Below, piece after piece: positions 8,862-16,729 of a stretch of 26,345 bases of DNA. Below the pieces are notes generated by a model, which was not told the origin of the DNA, ran no database searches, and saw only the letters and a program-made list of their open reading frames with translations. A program made the translations under genes and the position numbers. Origin of the DNA: DAOUFU01 sp034429275 (GTDB taxonomy: Bacteria > Chloroflexota > Anaerolineae > Aggregatilineales > Aggregatilineaceae); assembly GCA_034429275.1 (NCBI GenBank), contig DAOUFU010000163.1, forward strand, positions 1 through 26,345, written 5' to 3'. The stretch's first letter is position 1; every line of letters begins with the position of its first letter.

Positions 8862-9824
8862 ATGAGTAGTACAAACTTTTGGCAACGCCAGCGCGTGATC
8901 GTCACCGGGGGTGCGGGCTTCCTGGGACAACACGTCGTCCGTGAATTGGAAGCAAAAGGAGCGGGCCAGATCATTATCGTCGACAAAGACCGGTATGACC
9001 TGCGCCAGGAATCCGAAGTCATCCGGGTGTACCAGGAAAATCCCGCGACGATGGTAATCCACCTGGCCGCGACAGTGGGTGGCATTGGCATCAATCGGGA
9101 ACACCCCGGCAGCTTCTTCTACGATAACCTGATGATGGGCGTACTCACGATGGAACATGCCCGGCGGGCTGGTGTGGAGAAATTCGTGGCAATTGGCACC
9201 ATCTGTGCCTACCCCAAATTCACGCCGATCCCGTTCAAGGAAGAAGATCTGTGGAACGGCTATCCCGAAGAGACGAACGCGCCCTATGGCCTCGCCAAGA
9301 AAATGTTGCTGGTCCAGTCGCAGGCCTATCGCCAGGAGTACGGCTTCAACTCGGTCTATCTGCTGCCCGTGAACCTTTACGGCCCTGGGGATAACTTCAA
9401 TCCTCAGTCGAGTCATGTCATTCCGGCGTTGATCAAAAAGTGTATCGATGCTAGAGAAGCGGGCGAAGATCAGATCGTGGCCTGGGGCGATGGCAGCCCA
9501 ACGCGCGAATTTCTGTATGTTGAGGATGCCGCGCGCGGTATCGTAATGGCCGCTGAACGCTATAACGATCCCGATCCGGTCAATCTTGGATCAAGCAACG
9601 AGATTTCGATCAAGGATTTAACCGAACTCATCGCTGAACTCACTGGCTTTAGGGGCAAGATCGTGTGGGACACCTCCAAGCCCAACGGCCAGCCACGCCG
9701 CAAACTGGACGTGTCGCGCGCCAAAGAACGCTTCGGGTTTGAGTCTCAAACAGACTTCCGCGAGGGTTTGAAGCGCACCATCGATTGGTATCGTGCTCAC
9801 CGCAGCTTGAATGCCGCATCGTAG
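8862..9824 (+). CDS. fcl: GDP-L-fucose synthase
   Basis: This NADPH-dependent short-chain dehydrogenase/reductase epimerizes and reduces GDP-4-keto-6-deoxy-D-mannose to GDP-L-fucose. The nucleotide-binding motif is GGAGFLG (16-22). The active-site set is present with the spacing of the E. coli enzyme: T113 (serine in E. coli), C115 in TICAYPK, Y142 and K146 in APYGLAKK, and H185 in SSHVIPALIKK. LHLAA..GGIG and GDGSPTREFLYVEDAA are also typical. Its 320 residues match the family. It is the last gene of the glycan cluster and is followed by a terminator. The preceding enzyme, GDP-mannose 4,6-dehydratase, is not in the window. Confidence 0.93.
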   Translation: MSSTNFWQRQRVIVTGGAGFLGQHVVRELEAKGAGQIIIVDKDRYDLRQESEVIRVYQENPATMVIHLAATVGGIGINREHPGSFFYDNLMMGVLTMEHARRAGVEKFVAIGTICAYPKFTPIPFKEEDLWNGYPEETNAPYGLAKKMLLVQSQAYRQEYGFNSVYLLPVNLYGPGDNFNPQSSHVIPALIKKCIDAREAGEDQIVAWGDGSPTREFLYVEDAARGIVMAAERYNDPDPVNLGSSNEISIKDLTELIAELTGFRGKIVWDTSKPNGQPRRKLDVSRAKERFGFESQTDFREGLKRTIDWYRAHRSLNAAS

Positions 9825-9863
9825 TACCAGACCGGGCGCGTAGCGTAGGTCAAAATTCCCTGT

Positions 9864-9905
9864 AGCCGTTCAGGAAGACAGAACCCCTGGGCGGCTTTTT
9901 GTTTT
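9864..9905 (+). terminator. Rho-independent terminator after fcl
   Basis: AGCCG (9864-9868) pairs with CGGCT (9892-9896), and an inner CAGG/CCTG pairing extends the stem. A run TTTTTGTTTT follows directly. The position is about 40 bases after the last gene of the glycan cluster, as expected for its transcriptional end. Confidence 0.7.
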
Positions 9906-9923
9906 GATTCTCCATCCGCGCGC

Positions 9924-9929
9924 TATACT
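9924..9929 (+). promoter_or_regulatory. Possible -10 element for the VanZ-like gene
   Basis: TATACT lies 40 bases before the chosen ATG. The best -35 candidates in the preceding T-rich terminator tail (TTGATT or TTGTTT) give spacings of 14 or 19, so only the -10 is convincing. Confidence 0.35.
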
Positions 9930-9969
9930 CGTCGCGTTATTATCCCCATCGCAGGAGAGAGTTCGCCAG

Positions 9970-10410
9970 ATGTGGAAAGCGGAGCACAGATCGCGCAGAA
10001 TGAAGCCCCTGAACGCCCTGTTGGCGATCTCCCAGCGCCCTATCGTCCGCTGGACGCTCACCCTCGCCTGGACTGCTCTCGCCGCCTCGCTGATGCTCTC
10101 CCCCTCTGGTGATGGGACCACGGTATCGTTCGTCTCAAAGTTATTTGGCGGCTCGGAAGAAACCGACGCCATCGGCCATGTGATCATCAACGTGATCCTG
10201 GCGTTTCTCTGGTGCTGGACCCTCAGCCTGTATCTCTCCCCCGCAAAAACAACTCGCCTGGTCCTGATTGGCGGACTGATCTGGTGCGTCGGCGCGGAAC
10301 TCACCCAGCATTTTGTGCCCAATCGCGGAAGCTCACTGCTCGACCTGGGCGCGAACATCCTCGGCGTGCTGATCGGACTGGTGGGTTATCGCTTGTTGGC
10401 GGCACGATAA
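9970..10410 (+). CDS. VanZ-like membrane protein
   Basis: This is a small integral membrane protein of 146 residues with four predicted hydrophobic segments (about 27-44, 68-88, 95-112 and 124-143). The VanZ-like signature is in the second half: E110, Q113, P117 and R119 in GAELTQHFVPNRGSS, then D125 and N129 in LLDLGANILG. VanZ gives low-level teicoplanin resistance in enterococci by an unknown mechanism; most relatives, like this one, have no assigned function. I chose the ATG at 9970 because AGGAG lies 12 bases upstream; an open frame begins with TTG at 9904. A truncated second copy of its C-terminal half lies at 11387-11566. Confidence 0.85.
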   Translation: MWKAEHRSRRMKPLNALLAISQRPIVRWTLTLAWTALAASLMLSPSGDGTTVSFVSKLFGGSEETDAIGHVIINVILAFLWCWTLSLYLSPAKTTRLVLIGGLIWCVGAELTQHFVPNRGSSLLDLGANILGVLIGLVGYRLLAAR

Positions 10411-10481
10411 GGGCGCGCTTTTCCGGTATTCGGTATTCGATGTATATCCGGGCGAGTTTTTTTGTATCGCCGGTCCGGATA

Positions 10482-10510
10482 TTGAACATATGTTCTCAAT
10501 AAGGTATACT
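10482..10510 (+). promoter_or_regulatory. Strong sigma-70-type promoter of the tandem SnoaL gene
   Basis: TTGAAC (10482-10487) and TATACT (10505-10510) are separated by exactly 17 bases and lie about 35 bases upstream of the start codon at 10546. A GGGAGAGGG ribosome site follows. This is the best-formed promoter in the window. Confidence 0.7.
10484..10495. promoter_or_regulatory. Perfect palindrome GAACATATGTTC overlapping the promoter
   Basis: The 12-base perfect palindrome fits GAAC-N4-GTTC, the LexA (SOS) operator consensus of Bacillus and many Gram-positive bacteria. It overlaps the -35 box and spacer, where a repressor would block transcription. Whether this organism's LexA uses this site is not known from the window. 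Confidence 0.5.
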
Positions 10511-10545
10511 GGAAATTGCGCGTTTGAGTTTGGGAGAGGGCACAG

Positions 10546-11379
10546 ATGAAAGACATTATTTTCTCTATGGAGCAAGCGGCAATGGAACGCTGGCGTCAAG
10601 GGGATCCGATGGGCTGGGCCGAAATCAGCGCCGATGAGGTGTCCTACATTGATCCGGCCCGGACAGCGCCCATCATTGGCCGGGGAAATTACCACGCGTT
10701 TCTGAAGGGACTCGAAGGACAGATTCATTACGGGCATTCAGAATTTATCGATCCCCAGATTGAAATCGTCGGAGATGCAGCCGTCCTGAGTTACAACTAC
10801 CGCTCCCGCCCAGACGCCACCAGTCCCCACCAGACCCTTTGGAACACGAGCGAAGTCTACTTTCGCCAGGGCGGACAATGGTGCATTGTGCACACGCATT
10901 GGTCACTGGTTCGCCACAAGCGCCCGGAACTGGTCGAAGTCCCCGTGCCGGTGCCATTGGCCGATACCGCGTACGAGGGCGTATTGGGCGAGGTCATGGC
11001 GCTTGAATCGGCGGCTATGAACCGTTGGCGGCACGGCGATCCCTGGGGTTTTATCGAGATCAGCGCCCCGCACACGACGTACTTCGACACCGGGACGCCG
11101 CAGCGCATCAATGGGCGAGACGCGTTGAGCGCCGAATATGCCAAACGCGAAGGCAAAATCTCTTATGACGTGATGGACTTTGTCGATCCAAGAGTCCACG
11201 TGCAGGGCGACCTGGCCGTGTTGGTCTACCGCTTCCTTTCCACGCGGCTGAATGCTGATGGCTCAGTCCTGAACCGCACCCCCTGGAACTGCACCGCGGT
11301 CTTCGCGCGGATCGGCGGCCAATGGACCATTATTCACACGCACTGGTCGTTCATCCGGGGCGAGCGTATCGACGAGTAA
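10546..11379 (+). CDS. Tandem SnoaL/DUF4440-like (NTF2-fold) protein
   Basis: This 277-residue protein consists of two copies of an NTF2-like alpha+beta domain, about 1-127 and 140-277. Each copy has the same landmarks: ALE/MEQAAMxRWRxGDPxGxxEISA, an Y(I/F)D strand, an FVDP/FIDPxxxVxGDxAVLxY strand and a closing GGQWxIxHTHWSxxR. SnoaL-like domains are small cavity-forming modules used in polyketide cyclases and many putative stress or ketosteroid-isomerase-like proteins. No catalytic pair can be assigned safely, though both copies retain the HTHW histidines. The duplication is internal and old, as the halves differ in most positions. The protein is cytoplasmic. Promoter and palindrome lie directly upstream. 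Confidence 0.8.
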   Translation: MKDIIFSMEQAAMERWRQGDPMGWAEISADEVSYIDPARTAPIIGRGNYHAFLKGLEGQIHYGHSEFIDPQIEIVGDAAVLSYNYRSRPDATSPHQTLWNTSEVYFRQGGQWCIVHTHWSLVRHKRPELVEVPVPVPLADTAYEGVLGEVMALESAAMNRWRHGDPWGFIEISAPHTTYFDTGTPQRINGRDALSAEYAKREGKISYDVMDFVDPRVHVQGDLAVLVYRFLSTRLNADGSVLNRTPWNCTAVFARIGGQWTIIHTHWSFIRGERIDE

Positions 11380-11386
11380 GCGGTGA

Positions 11387-11566
11387 CGACTCGCCCCCGC
11401 CAAAACAACCCGCCTGATCCTGATCGGCGGGCTGATCTGGTGTTTTGTGGACGAGCTGTCGCAGTTTTTCGTGCCGGAGCGCGGAACCTCGCTGCTCGAC
11501 CTGGGCGCGAATATCCTGGGCGTGGTGATCGGACTGGTGGTCTACCGAATTCTGATCACACAGTAA
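11387..11566 (+). pseudogene. Truncated second vanZ copy (C-terminal half)
   Basis: The + frame through 11399 encodes LAPAKTTRLILIGG, then DELSQFFVPERGTSLLDLGANILG, and ends with TAA at 11564-11566. It aligns without gaps to residues 89-146 of the VanZ-like protein at 9970-10410, at roughly 80% nucleotide identity. There is no start codon and no first half. It therefore represents the end of a second vanZ gene, truncated by whatever placed the SnoaL gene before it. The VanZ signature residues E, Q, P, R, D and N are all still present. Confidence 0.8.
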
Positions 11567-11580
11567 AATTGTGGTGGGAT

Positions 11581-12414
11581 TTACGGTTCGTTTGGGGGCG
11601 GCAGACGCAGAAAATGCTGCATGAGATATTCTGACAAATAGCCTTCCCAAAACCACATGCAATGGCTTGCATAGAACCTATCCAATTCTTGATCTGACAT
11701 TGTCGAATTCACCAGCAAAACCGTGTATAGCCATCGATAAATCACCCCTATAAAGGTCAAAAGTGGCTCGTAGTCGTCAGGTCCGGTGGGTTTTTGCATA
11801 CCTAACCCAACACCCTGTCCCAGTAGCTGGAAAACTGAACTTCTGTTGACAACGCAGATACCAATGGGGCCTTCTTCCTTAACCCACTGGAGGAGTGTTG
11901 AATCGCTTATGTCCGAATCAAAAGCGATGATGAATGCAGACACTATCTTTTTTCGATTTCGAGTTTGACCAGACCTTTTTCGGTTTCGCGTCCGACCAGA
12001 TTGAGCAGATGCCCAAGAGCCGAGGAAAGACAGTGGAAATTTCTCAATAGCTTCTCGCTGCTTTTTTATCTGCTCGAGGTGCTCGGTTTTCAGGGTGCTC
12101 TTGACCTCGGCAGTCAACAGCGCAATCTCTACCGGGACAATGACCGTATCATTTACAAGCGACACGGTTGGCAGTTCAGACCGATCGATGAAAATCATGT
12201 CTAACTGCGGTGTGATATTTCCATTCATATCCGCAATAAAACCCGATACCGGTAAAAACTTCGGCGGAAGCATGTCGCGCAAGAAGTCTTTCAGATATTG
12301 CTCCCTCATCGCACCGACGGTTGGGCCGTGATCGATAGCCTTTGATTCTTCATATTGGCTCATAAGCTGCTTGATGCGAGCGATAAAAATGTCGCGTATC
12401 GGATTTGCGGGCAT
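11581..12414 (-). CDS. DUF6602-like protein, putative PD-(D/E)XK nuclease
   Basis: This 277-residue protein resembles the DUF6602 group. An early G..REQYL..FLR..LP motif (34-50) is followed by SPQ/TPQLDMIFID with D72 and VIVPVE...AEVKSTL with E103 and K105. The D...E-x-K arrangement matches the PD-(D/E)XK nuclease fold, suggesting metal-dependent DNA or RNA cleavage; this is inferred, not known for the family. I chose the ATG at 12414 because a GGAGGT site lies seven bases upstream; a longer open frame exists. An internal basic tandem repeat (SGRTRNRKR then SGQTRNRKK) sits near 150-167. It lies at the left end of the mobile element, a common place for defence-type genes. Confidence 0.6.
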   Translation of the reverse strand: MPANPIRDIFIARIKQLMSQYEESKAIDHGPTVGAMREQYLKDFLRDMLPPKFLPVSGFIADMNGNITPQLDMIFIDRSELPTVSLVNDTVIVPVEIALLTAEVKSTLKTEHLEQIKKQREAIEKFPLSFLGSWASAQSGRTRNRKRSGQTRNRKKIVSAFIIAFDSDISDSTLLQWVKEEGPIGICVVNRSSVFQLLGQGVGLGMQKPTGPDDYEPLLTFIGVIYRWLYTVLLVNSTMSDQELDRFYASHCMWFWEGYLSEYLMQHFLRLPPPNEP

Positions 12415-12493
12415 TTCAGACCTCCAATTGAATCGCTGATAGTAGCAAGATTTTTTGTCTGCGAGTAATTGTATCACGCCGTGTAAGCTGTTG

Positions 12494-12674
12494 CCGTCTC
12501 CACAATCTCCACAAACTCCACAGGCATTTTGCGATACAAAAACGCGTTTTTGACACACGCGTTTTTTTCGAAATTTTACTGGCACTGCTTATTTTGTGTG
12601 GAGATCAGTGGAGATCGTGGAGATCATGATCAACCGTTCTTCCCTCCGTCTCCACAATCTCCACAAACTCCACA
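12494..12674. repeat. Iteron-like cluster of nine GTGGAG units
   Basis: A 29-base sequence occurs twice as a perfect direct repeat, at 12494-12522 and 12646-12674. On the - strand each copy holds three GTGGAG units spaced nine bases apart. Between them, at 12598-12625, three GTGGAGATC units occur on the + strand with spacings of 10 and 9. The layout is therefore three reverse, three forward, three reverse. An AT-rich stretch lies between. Placement directly after the primase-helicase gene suggests a replication origin or a binding site for the element's own protein. Confidence 0.7.
12538..12568. terminator. AT-rich hairpin, possible bidirectional terminator
   Basis: AAAAACGCG (12538-12546) pairs with CGCGTTTTT (12558-12566) across an 11-base loop, with T runs on either strand. 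It would end the primase transcript (- strand) and lies within the iteron-like cluster, so it could also be a DNA-unwinding element. Confidence 0.5.
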
Positions 12675-12680
12675 TTCGAA

Positions 12681-15623
12681 TCACGTAATGCACACATCAT
12701 TTTGCGCGCTATCGCCGCTCAGAATATCAGCCTTGAGCCGCCAGACGCGAACCCTGTTTTCACGCACCTTGATCTGAATGGCCAGATGTCGGTCGCCCGT
12801 GAACGGCACCAACACCCCATCTTCCCTCAACTGTGACCCAATCGCGGCCACGGTGAAGCGCAGCGGCTGCACGCGGTTCACCTCGCGGTAGGCGACCTCC
12901 GGCAGCAGGTAGATATAGTGCTCGTCCCGGTAGCCGACCAGCGCCGTGCCTGGTCGCGGTTCCTCCGGGTTCCGCGTATCCTTCGCCAGCATCACATCCC
13001 CGCTCGCCAGCAGTTGGCTCAGGTTGTTGAGGAAGACCTCGCTGGCGCGTTCCTGGCGCACGGACTGCGCCGTTTCCACGATCACATCCTGCCAGCCGGG
13101 CAGCACATCGGCGGCGTCGTGCGCGTCCAGGAACTGCCACAGCCGCCGGTAGACCGTCACCAGCACCGCCCAGTTCTGGATCACGCGCCCGGTGTTGGCC
13201 ATCGCCATGCCCGACGCTTTGAGCTTGTCGCGGTAGCCTTGCACGCTGACCGCGAATTCGTCCGCCAGTTGGTCGGCGAGATCGCCCTGTTCGGCCTGCT
13301 GCGCGATCCACTGCGCGAATCTGACCGTGAAGCCGGACAGATACGGGCGCATCAGGTCCGCCTGTTCGAGCGCGTTTCCACCCGGATCGCGGTGTTCCCA
13401 CGGCGGCACGTCGAGCACCAGCATACGCGAGAGCACGGAGGCCTCGCCTTCGAGCACGGTTTCGCCCGTGCTCAGCAATGTGCCCCGGCACGGGCGTTCC
13501 TGGCGCAGCCGGGCCTCGCGCGTCAACCGACCACGCCCCATGCCGCGCGAGTAGCTTTGCAGAAAGCGGGTGAAGGTGCGTTCGTCGGCGTAGATGCTCT
13601 TATAGTCGTCTACCCAGTACAGCGCGTTCGCCAGCGGATAGCCCATCGCCTCCACCGTGTTGATCGTATCGCCCCACTGCGCGGGCGGCGTATCGCGCGA
13701 GAACGCCCCGTAGAAGCTGCTCATCAGCGCGGCCAGTTCCGATTTTCCGCTGCCATAGGTGCCCGCCAGGTGAATGGCCGGACGCGGGGCCGCCGCCGGG
13801 AAGAAGCGCTGGAACAGCGGCAGCAGCGCGAAGGCGATACACGCCGGGGCAAGCTGCCTGGGGAACACGGGAATGATCGATGCAAACGCGAGCAGGCTGT
13901 CTTCCCAGCTTGCCTCTTGCAGCCCGTAATCGCGCAGCCGGGCATCCAGCTCGATCTCCGGTGGATCAGTCAGCGCGCCCTCCGCGTTCACGCACACGCC
14001 CGGCGCGACATACGTCCAGCGCTCGTCGATCTGCGTCCAGCCCATGAAGCGGTAGCAGGTCCGGTGCGGATACGCGCCCGACAGGGTGAGGATGGCCGGG
14101 GCGAGGTGTTTGCCCATGCCCGCCCGCACGGTGAAGGCCTCGCCCGCACGCCCCGCGATGTAGCGCCGCAGCGCCGCATCATCCCCGAAGAGTTCGCTCG
14201 GTACGGGCAGCGTCACCGTCTGCTGATCGCTGCGCAGTTCCAGCGTGGTGACGTGCTCGATCTGCCCATCGTCGTTGACCTGCGACACCCGCTCAACTAC
14301 GTGCCCCACCCACGCCGCGACCGTCTTCTCGACTGACACGCGCCCTGCCTCGCGGCGCAAGACCATGCGCCCCTCTACCTCGACATACGCTTCGTTTTCG
14401 CCGTTGTCCTGGCCGCGCTCGCGTTCCAGCGCCTTCCGCGCCTTGCGATAGAGCCGGTCCAGGTCGGTGAGGCGTACCCCGCTCCCACACACCCGCTTCA
14501 GCCGCTGACGCTGCACCGCCCACTCGACTTCGTCCAGGTGCGCGCAGGCCTTCACCGCCGCCGCGATCTGCTCCGGCGCGGGCTGTTCCTCTCGTTCACG
14601 CTCCCCAAACTGGCCCACCAACTGATCGACCATCTGCCGCGCCTCGCGCTCGCCAATCGGGTCGCGCGGAGCCTGGTGGTAAGCGCTGGCAATGGTGGCG
14701 CGGGCTTCGCGCTCGCGTGCCGCCGGATTTTCGCTCCCGGTTCCGTCCGCCACATACCGCGCTACGAGCTGCGCCTCCGCTTCGGCCTGGCTGTAGCCTG
14801 CGTCGCGGAACTGGCACGCCGCATCGAACAGCGTCCGGTTGCGGCTGCCCATTTGCGCACCTTTGCTCAGGTAGTCCAGCGTGACCTGCGGCAGCGGGGC
14901 ATGACCGTTTCCCGCCTGCTGGAGCGTCCCTTTGCCGTTGGATTTGCCCGGTGCAGTCGCCAGCCACTCGAACGCGGACAGCGGCGCGCGCCGCTCCGGG
15001 TGGAACTCGATGACCGTAGCCACCACACCCCCGCGCCCCGGCTTGGTATTGACCGTGTTCGGCATCCGCATCAGCGAAGCGACCGATCTGGCATAGTCTT
15101 CATCGCCGCCGACTTCCGCGAACAGGCCGTGCAGGATGCTGGCGATATGCTGCCGCGCCGCGTGATCCGGCAGCGGGTGCATTTCGTCGAGCAGCCAGTA
15201 GGCGTGCCAGCCGCCGCCGGAATCGATGATGATGGACGGAGGCGGCTCGAAGCGGTGCAGTCTATTCAGCGCGTCGGATCGTCGGGCCGGATCGTCGTCG
15301 CAGTCCACGTCCACCCACAGCGCGGGCAACATGGCAGCCGCCTCGGCGGTTCCCTTGCGCTCGCGGCGCAGGCAGGGCGCGAACAGTTCCCCGTAGCCCT
15401 CTTTATTGAGGATATCCGCCTGGCGCAGATTGATCGCCAGCCGCCGCCGGTCGCTGATGGGCGTCCAGCGCACGTGCGCCTGCTCGCTGACCGGGTGAAT
15501 ACAGCGGATTTCCAGCCACAGCGCCGGGTCTGCCTTCTCATATAGGGCGGCCAGGAAGTCCGCGCGGCTCACCGCCAACCTGGGCGGTGCGTCGGTCTTG
15601 ATGGCCGAGTCATTGTGTGACAT
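12681..15623 (-). CDS. Primase-helicase replication protein (AEP primase + DUF927-like helicase)
   Basis: This protein of about 980 residues probably starts replication of the element. The N-terminal third is a RepB/AEP-type primase: VDVD (about 107-110) supplies catalytic aspartates and GGGWHAYW (about 139-146) the conserved histidine strand. The C-terminal half matches DUF927-type helicases, with Walker A in LAGTYGSGKSEL (about 620-632), ALYWVDD as Walker B, and GTLLSTGE further on. Such fusions are common in plasmids, phage satellites and integrative elements. Two ATGs compete: 15632 has AAAGGA only one base upstream, whereas 15623 gives a spacing of 10, so I favour 15623. The relaxase gene ends less than 80 bases upstream, so transcription may continue from the mobilization operon. 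Confidence 0.85.
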   Translation of the reverse strand: MSHNDSAIKTDAPPRLAVSRADFLAALYEKADPALWLEIRCIHPVSEQAHVRWTPISDRRRLAINLRQADILNKEGYGELFAPCLRRERKGTAEAAAMLPALWVDVDCDDDPARRSDALNRLHRFEPPPSIIIDSGGGWHAYWLLDEMHPLPDHAARQHIASILHGLFAEVGGDEDYARSVASLMRMPNTVNTKPGRGGVVATVIEFHPERRAPLSAFEWLATAPGKSNGKGTLQQAGNGHAPLPQVTLDYLSKGAQMGSRNRTLFDAACQFRDAGYSQAEAEAQLVARYVADGTGSENPAAREREARATIASAYHQAPRDPIGEREARQMVDQLVGQFGEREREEQPAPEQIAAAVKACAHLDEVEWAVQRQRLKRVCGSGVRLTDLDRLYRKARKALERERGQDNGENEAYVEVEGRMVLRREAGRVSVEKTVAAWVGHVVERVSQVNDDGQIEHVTTLELRSDQQTVTLPVPSELFGDDAALRRYIAGRAGEAFTVRAGMGKHLAPAILTLSGAYPHRTCYRFMGWTQIDERWTYVAPGVCVNAEGALTDPPEIELDARLRDYGLQEASWEDSLLAFASIIPVFPRQLAPACIAFALLPLFQRFFPAAAPRPAIHLAGTYGSGKSELAALMSSFYGAFSRDTPPAQWGDTINTVEAMGYPLANALYWVDDYKSIYADERTFTRFLQSYSRGMGRGRLTREARLRQERPCRGTLLSTGETVLEGEASVLSRMLVLDVPPWEHRDPGGNALEQADLMRPYLSGFTVRFAQWIAQQAEQGDLADQLADEFAVSVQGYRDKLKASGMAMANTGRVIQNWAVLVTVYRRLWQFLDAHDAADVLPGWQDVIVETAQSVRQERASEVFLNNLSQLLASGDVMLAKDTRNPEEPRPGTALVGYRDEHYIYLLPEVAYREVNRVQPLRFTVAAIGSQLREDGVLVPFTGDRHLAIQIKVRENRVRVWRLKADILSGDSAQNDVCIT

Positions 15624-15700
15624 ACTGTGCATATCCTTTGGATAACACGGGGGGCCAGAGCGCAGCCGCCAAGCAAAACGCTCCGGTCCCCTGTGTGCGT

Positions 15701-16417
15701 CTACAGGTCAATTGTCCATTCCGGCGCGCGATCCGCGCCCCGCTCGAATTCAGGCGCGCGCGCTGCCCCTTGTTCGACTTCCGGCGGCGCGATCTCCGGA
15801 TGCTGCGCGTCGTAGGTCCGCTCCCAATCACGCCCTACTACGTGCTCCATCAGGATCGCCATGTTGCGCTCCGTGATGGCGTGCAGCAGCTCGATGTGGT
15901 TCGCGCGCCTGTTCTGGCTGAAGTACAGCGGTACGCGCCGCCCCTCGTCCGCGTTGTAGAACGTGCCTGGCAGCACAACATGCGCGTGCGGATTGTGCCG
16001 CCCCGGTTCGCCCTCGTCGGTTGTCTGCCGATGGTGCACCACGTAGGCGTACTCCACGCCTGTATCAATCCCCCGCGCCGCGAAAAAATCCTCGACGGTC
16101 GCCTCGGTCAGCGTTCGGACGAATGCCTCGCGCCGGTTCGGCGGGATCATCTCGATCAGCGCCGGATTCGGGTTGATCACCAGGCTGAACAGCAGCACAT
16201 GCTCGCTCTGGTAGTCTTCGCAACTGCGCGCGATCTGCGCCACCGTGTGGCCCATGCCGCGATCCACCCAGCGCTCTTTCCCGGTCCCCTGCGGCACGTA
16301 GTCGTCGCGGCTGTCCCTGTAGGTCAGGTACTTGATCAGGTTCTTCACGCGGCGCGTCTCGTTTTGTGTCGGTTTCTTGTATTTCAGGTTCGCTACACAC
16401 ATCTGCTTGCGGTCCAC
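15701..16417 (-). CDS. Compact HUH relaxase (mobilization nuclease)
   Basis: This 238-residue protein is a candidate relaxase, nicking oriT and staying attached to the 5' end. The key evidence is HNPHAHVVLPGTF (141-153), where H141, H144 and H146 form the histidine triad of HUH enzymes. Candidate nucleophiles are Y30 and Y33 in LIKYLTYRDS. The start is GTG at 16417, with GGGAGG seven bases upstream and the RHH gene ending three bases before it. The protein is much shorter than typical MOB relaxases, which often exceed 400 residues, and has no helicase or primase domain. The last 30 residues are low-complexity acidic/arginine repeats (RAPEFERGADRAPEW). A rolling-circle Rep function is an alternative. 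Confidence 0.75.
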   Translation of the reverse strand: MDRKQMCVANLKYKKPTQNETRRVKNLIKYLTYRDSRDDYVPQGTGKERWVDRGMGHTVAQIARSCEDYQSEHVLLFSLVINPNPALIEMIPPNRREAFVRTLTEATVEDFFAARGIDTGVEYAYVVHHRQTTDEGEPGRHNPHAHVVLPGTFYNADEGRRVPLYFSQNRRANHIELLHAITERNMAILMEHVVGRDWERTYDAQHPEIAPPEVEQGAARAPEFERGADRAPEWTIDL

Positions 16418-16420
16418 CGG

Positions 16421-16729
16421 CTAGCCTCCCTTCTTGCGCGAGAAGAACGCCACCAGCCGCTCCAGCAGATCGTTCTGCCGGGCAAGCTGCGCCTCGACCG
16501 CGTCCAGCCGCCCTTCCAGCTTGCGGGTGATGGCGGCGCGCGTGCCGGGGATGTCGTCCTGGTGCGCCAGGTAGAGGTTCACCGCCTCGCGGATCACATC
16601 GGTCTTGTGCTGCATCTTGCCCTGCCGGGCGCGCACGCGCAGCAGTTCCTCGATGCGCCGCATCTGCTCCACGGTGAAGCCGATGGACAGCCGTTCGTCG
16701 TAGCCGTCTTTTGTCTTACGCTTGTTCAC
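16421..16729 (-). CDS. RHH/MobC-like relaxosome accessory protein
   Basis: This 102-residue protein has a ribbon-helix-helix-type N-terminus (LSIGFTVEQMRRIEELLRVRA, then TDVIREAVNLYLAHQD) and a long C-terminal coiled coil (about 65-95) ending in basic residues. Proteins of this design bind oriT and recruit the relaxase. The start is GTG at 16729, overlapping the HU-like stop codon (GTGA), and the relaxase begins three bases after its stop. This tight order supports a relaxosome accessory role. The exact family (MobC or another RHH group) is not certain. Confidence 0.7.
   Translation of the reverse strand: MNKRKTKDGYDERLSIGFTVEQMRRIEELLRVRARQGKMQHKTDVIREAVNLYLAHQDDIPGTRAAITRKLEGRLDAVEAQLARQNDLLERLVAFFSRKKGG

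Noticed and set aside
7635..9416. Long - strand frames opposite the aminotransferase and fucose synthase genes
   Set aside because: Both + strand genes have full family motifs; the - frames show no domain.
10411..10481. Terminator after the VanZ-like gene
   Set aside because: A run of seven T is present, but the CCGG-containing stem before it is short and interrupted.
12494..12674. CRISPR array
   Set aside because: The 29-base repeats occur only twice and are separated by more than 120 bases with internal GTGGAG units; no regular spacers and no cas genes.
12918..15545. Long open frames on the + strand opposite the primase-helicase (472 and 335 codons)
   Set aside because: They are arginine/alanine-rich mirror frames caused by high GC at codon third positions. 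The - strand frame has clear domains.
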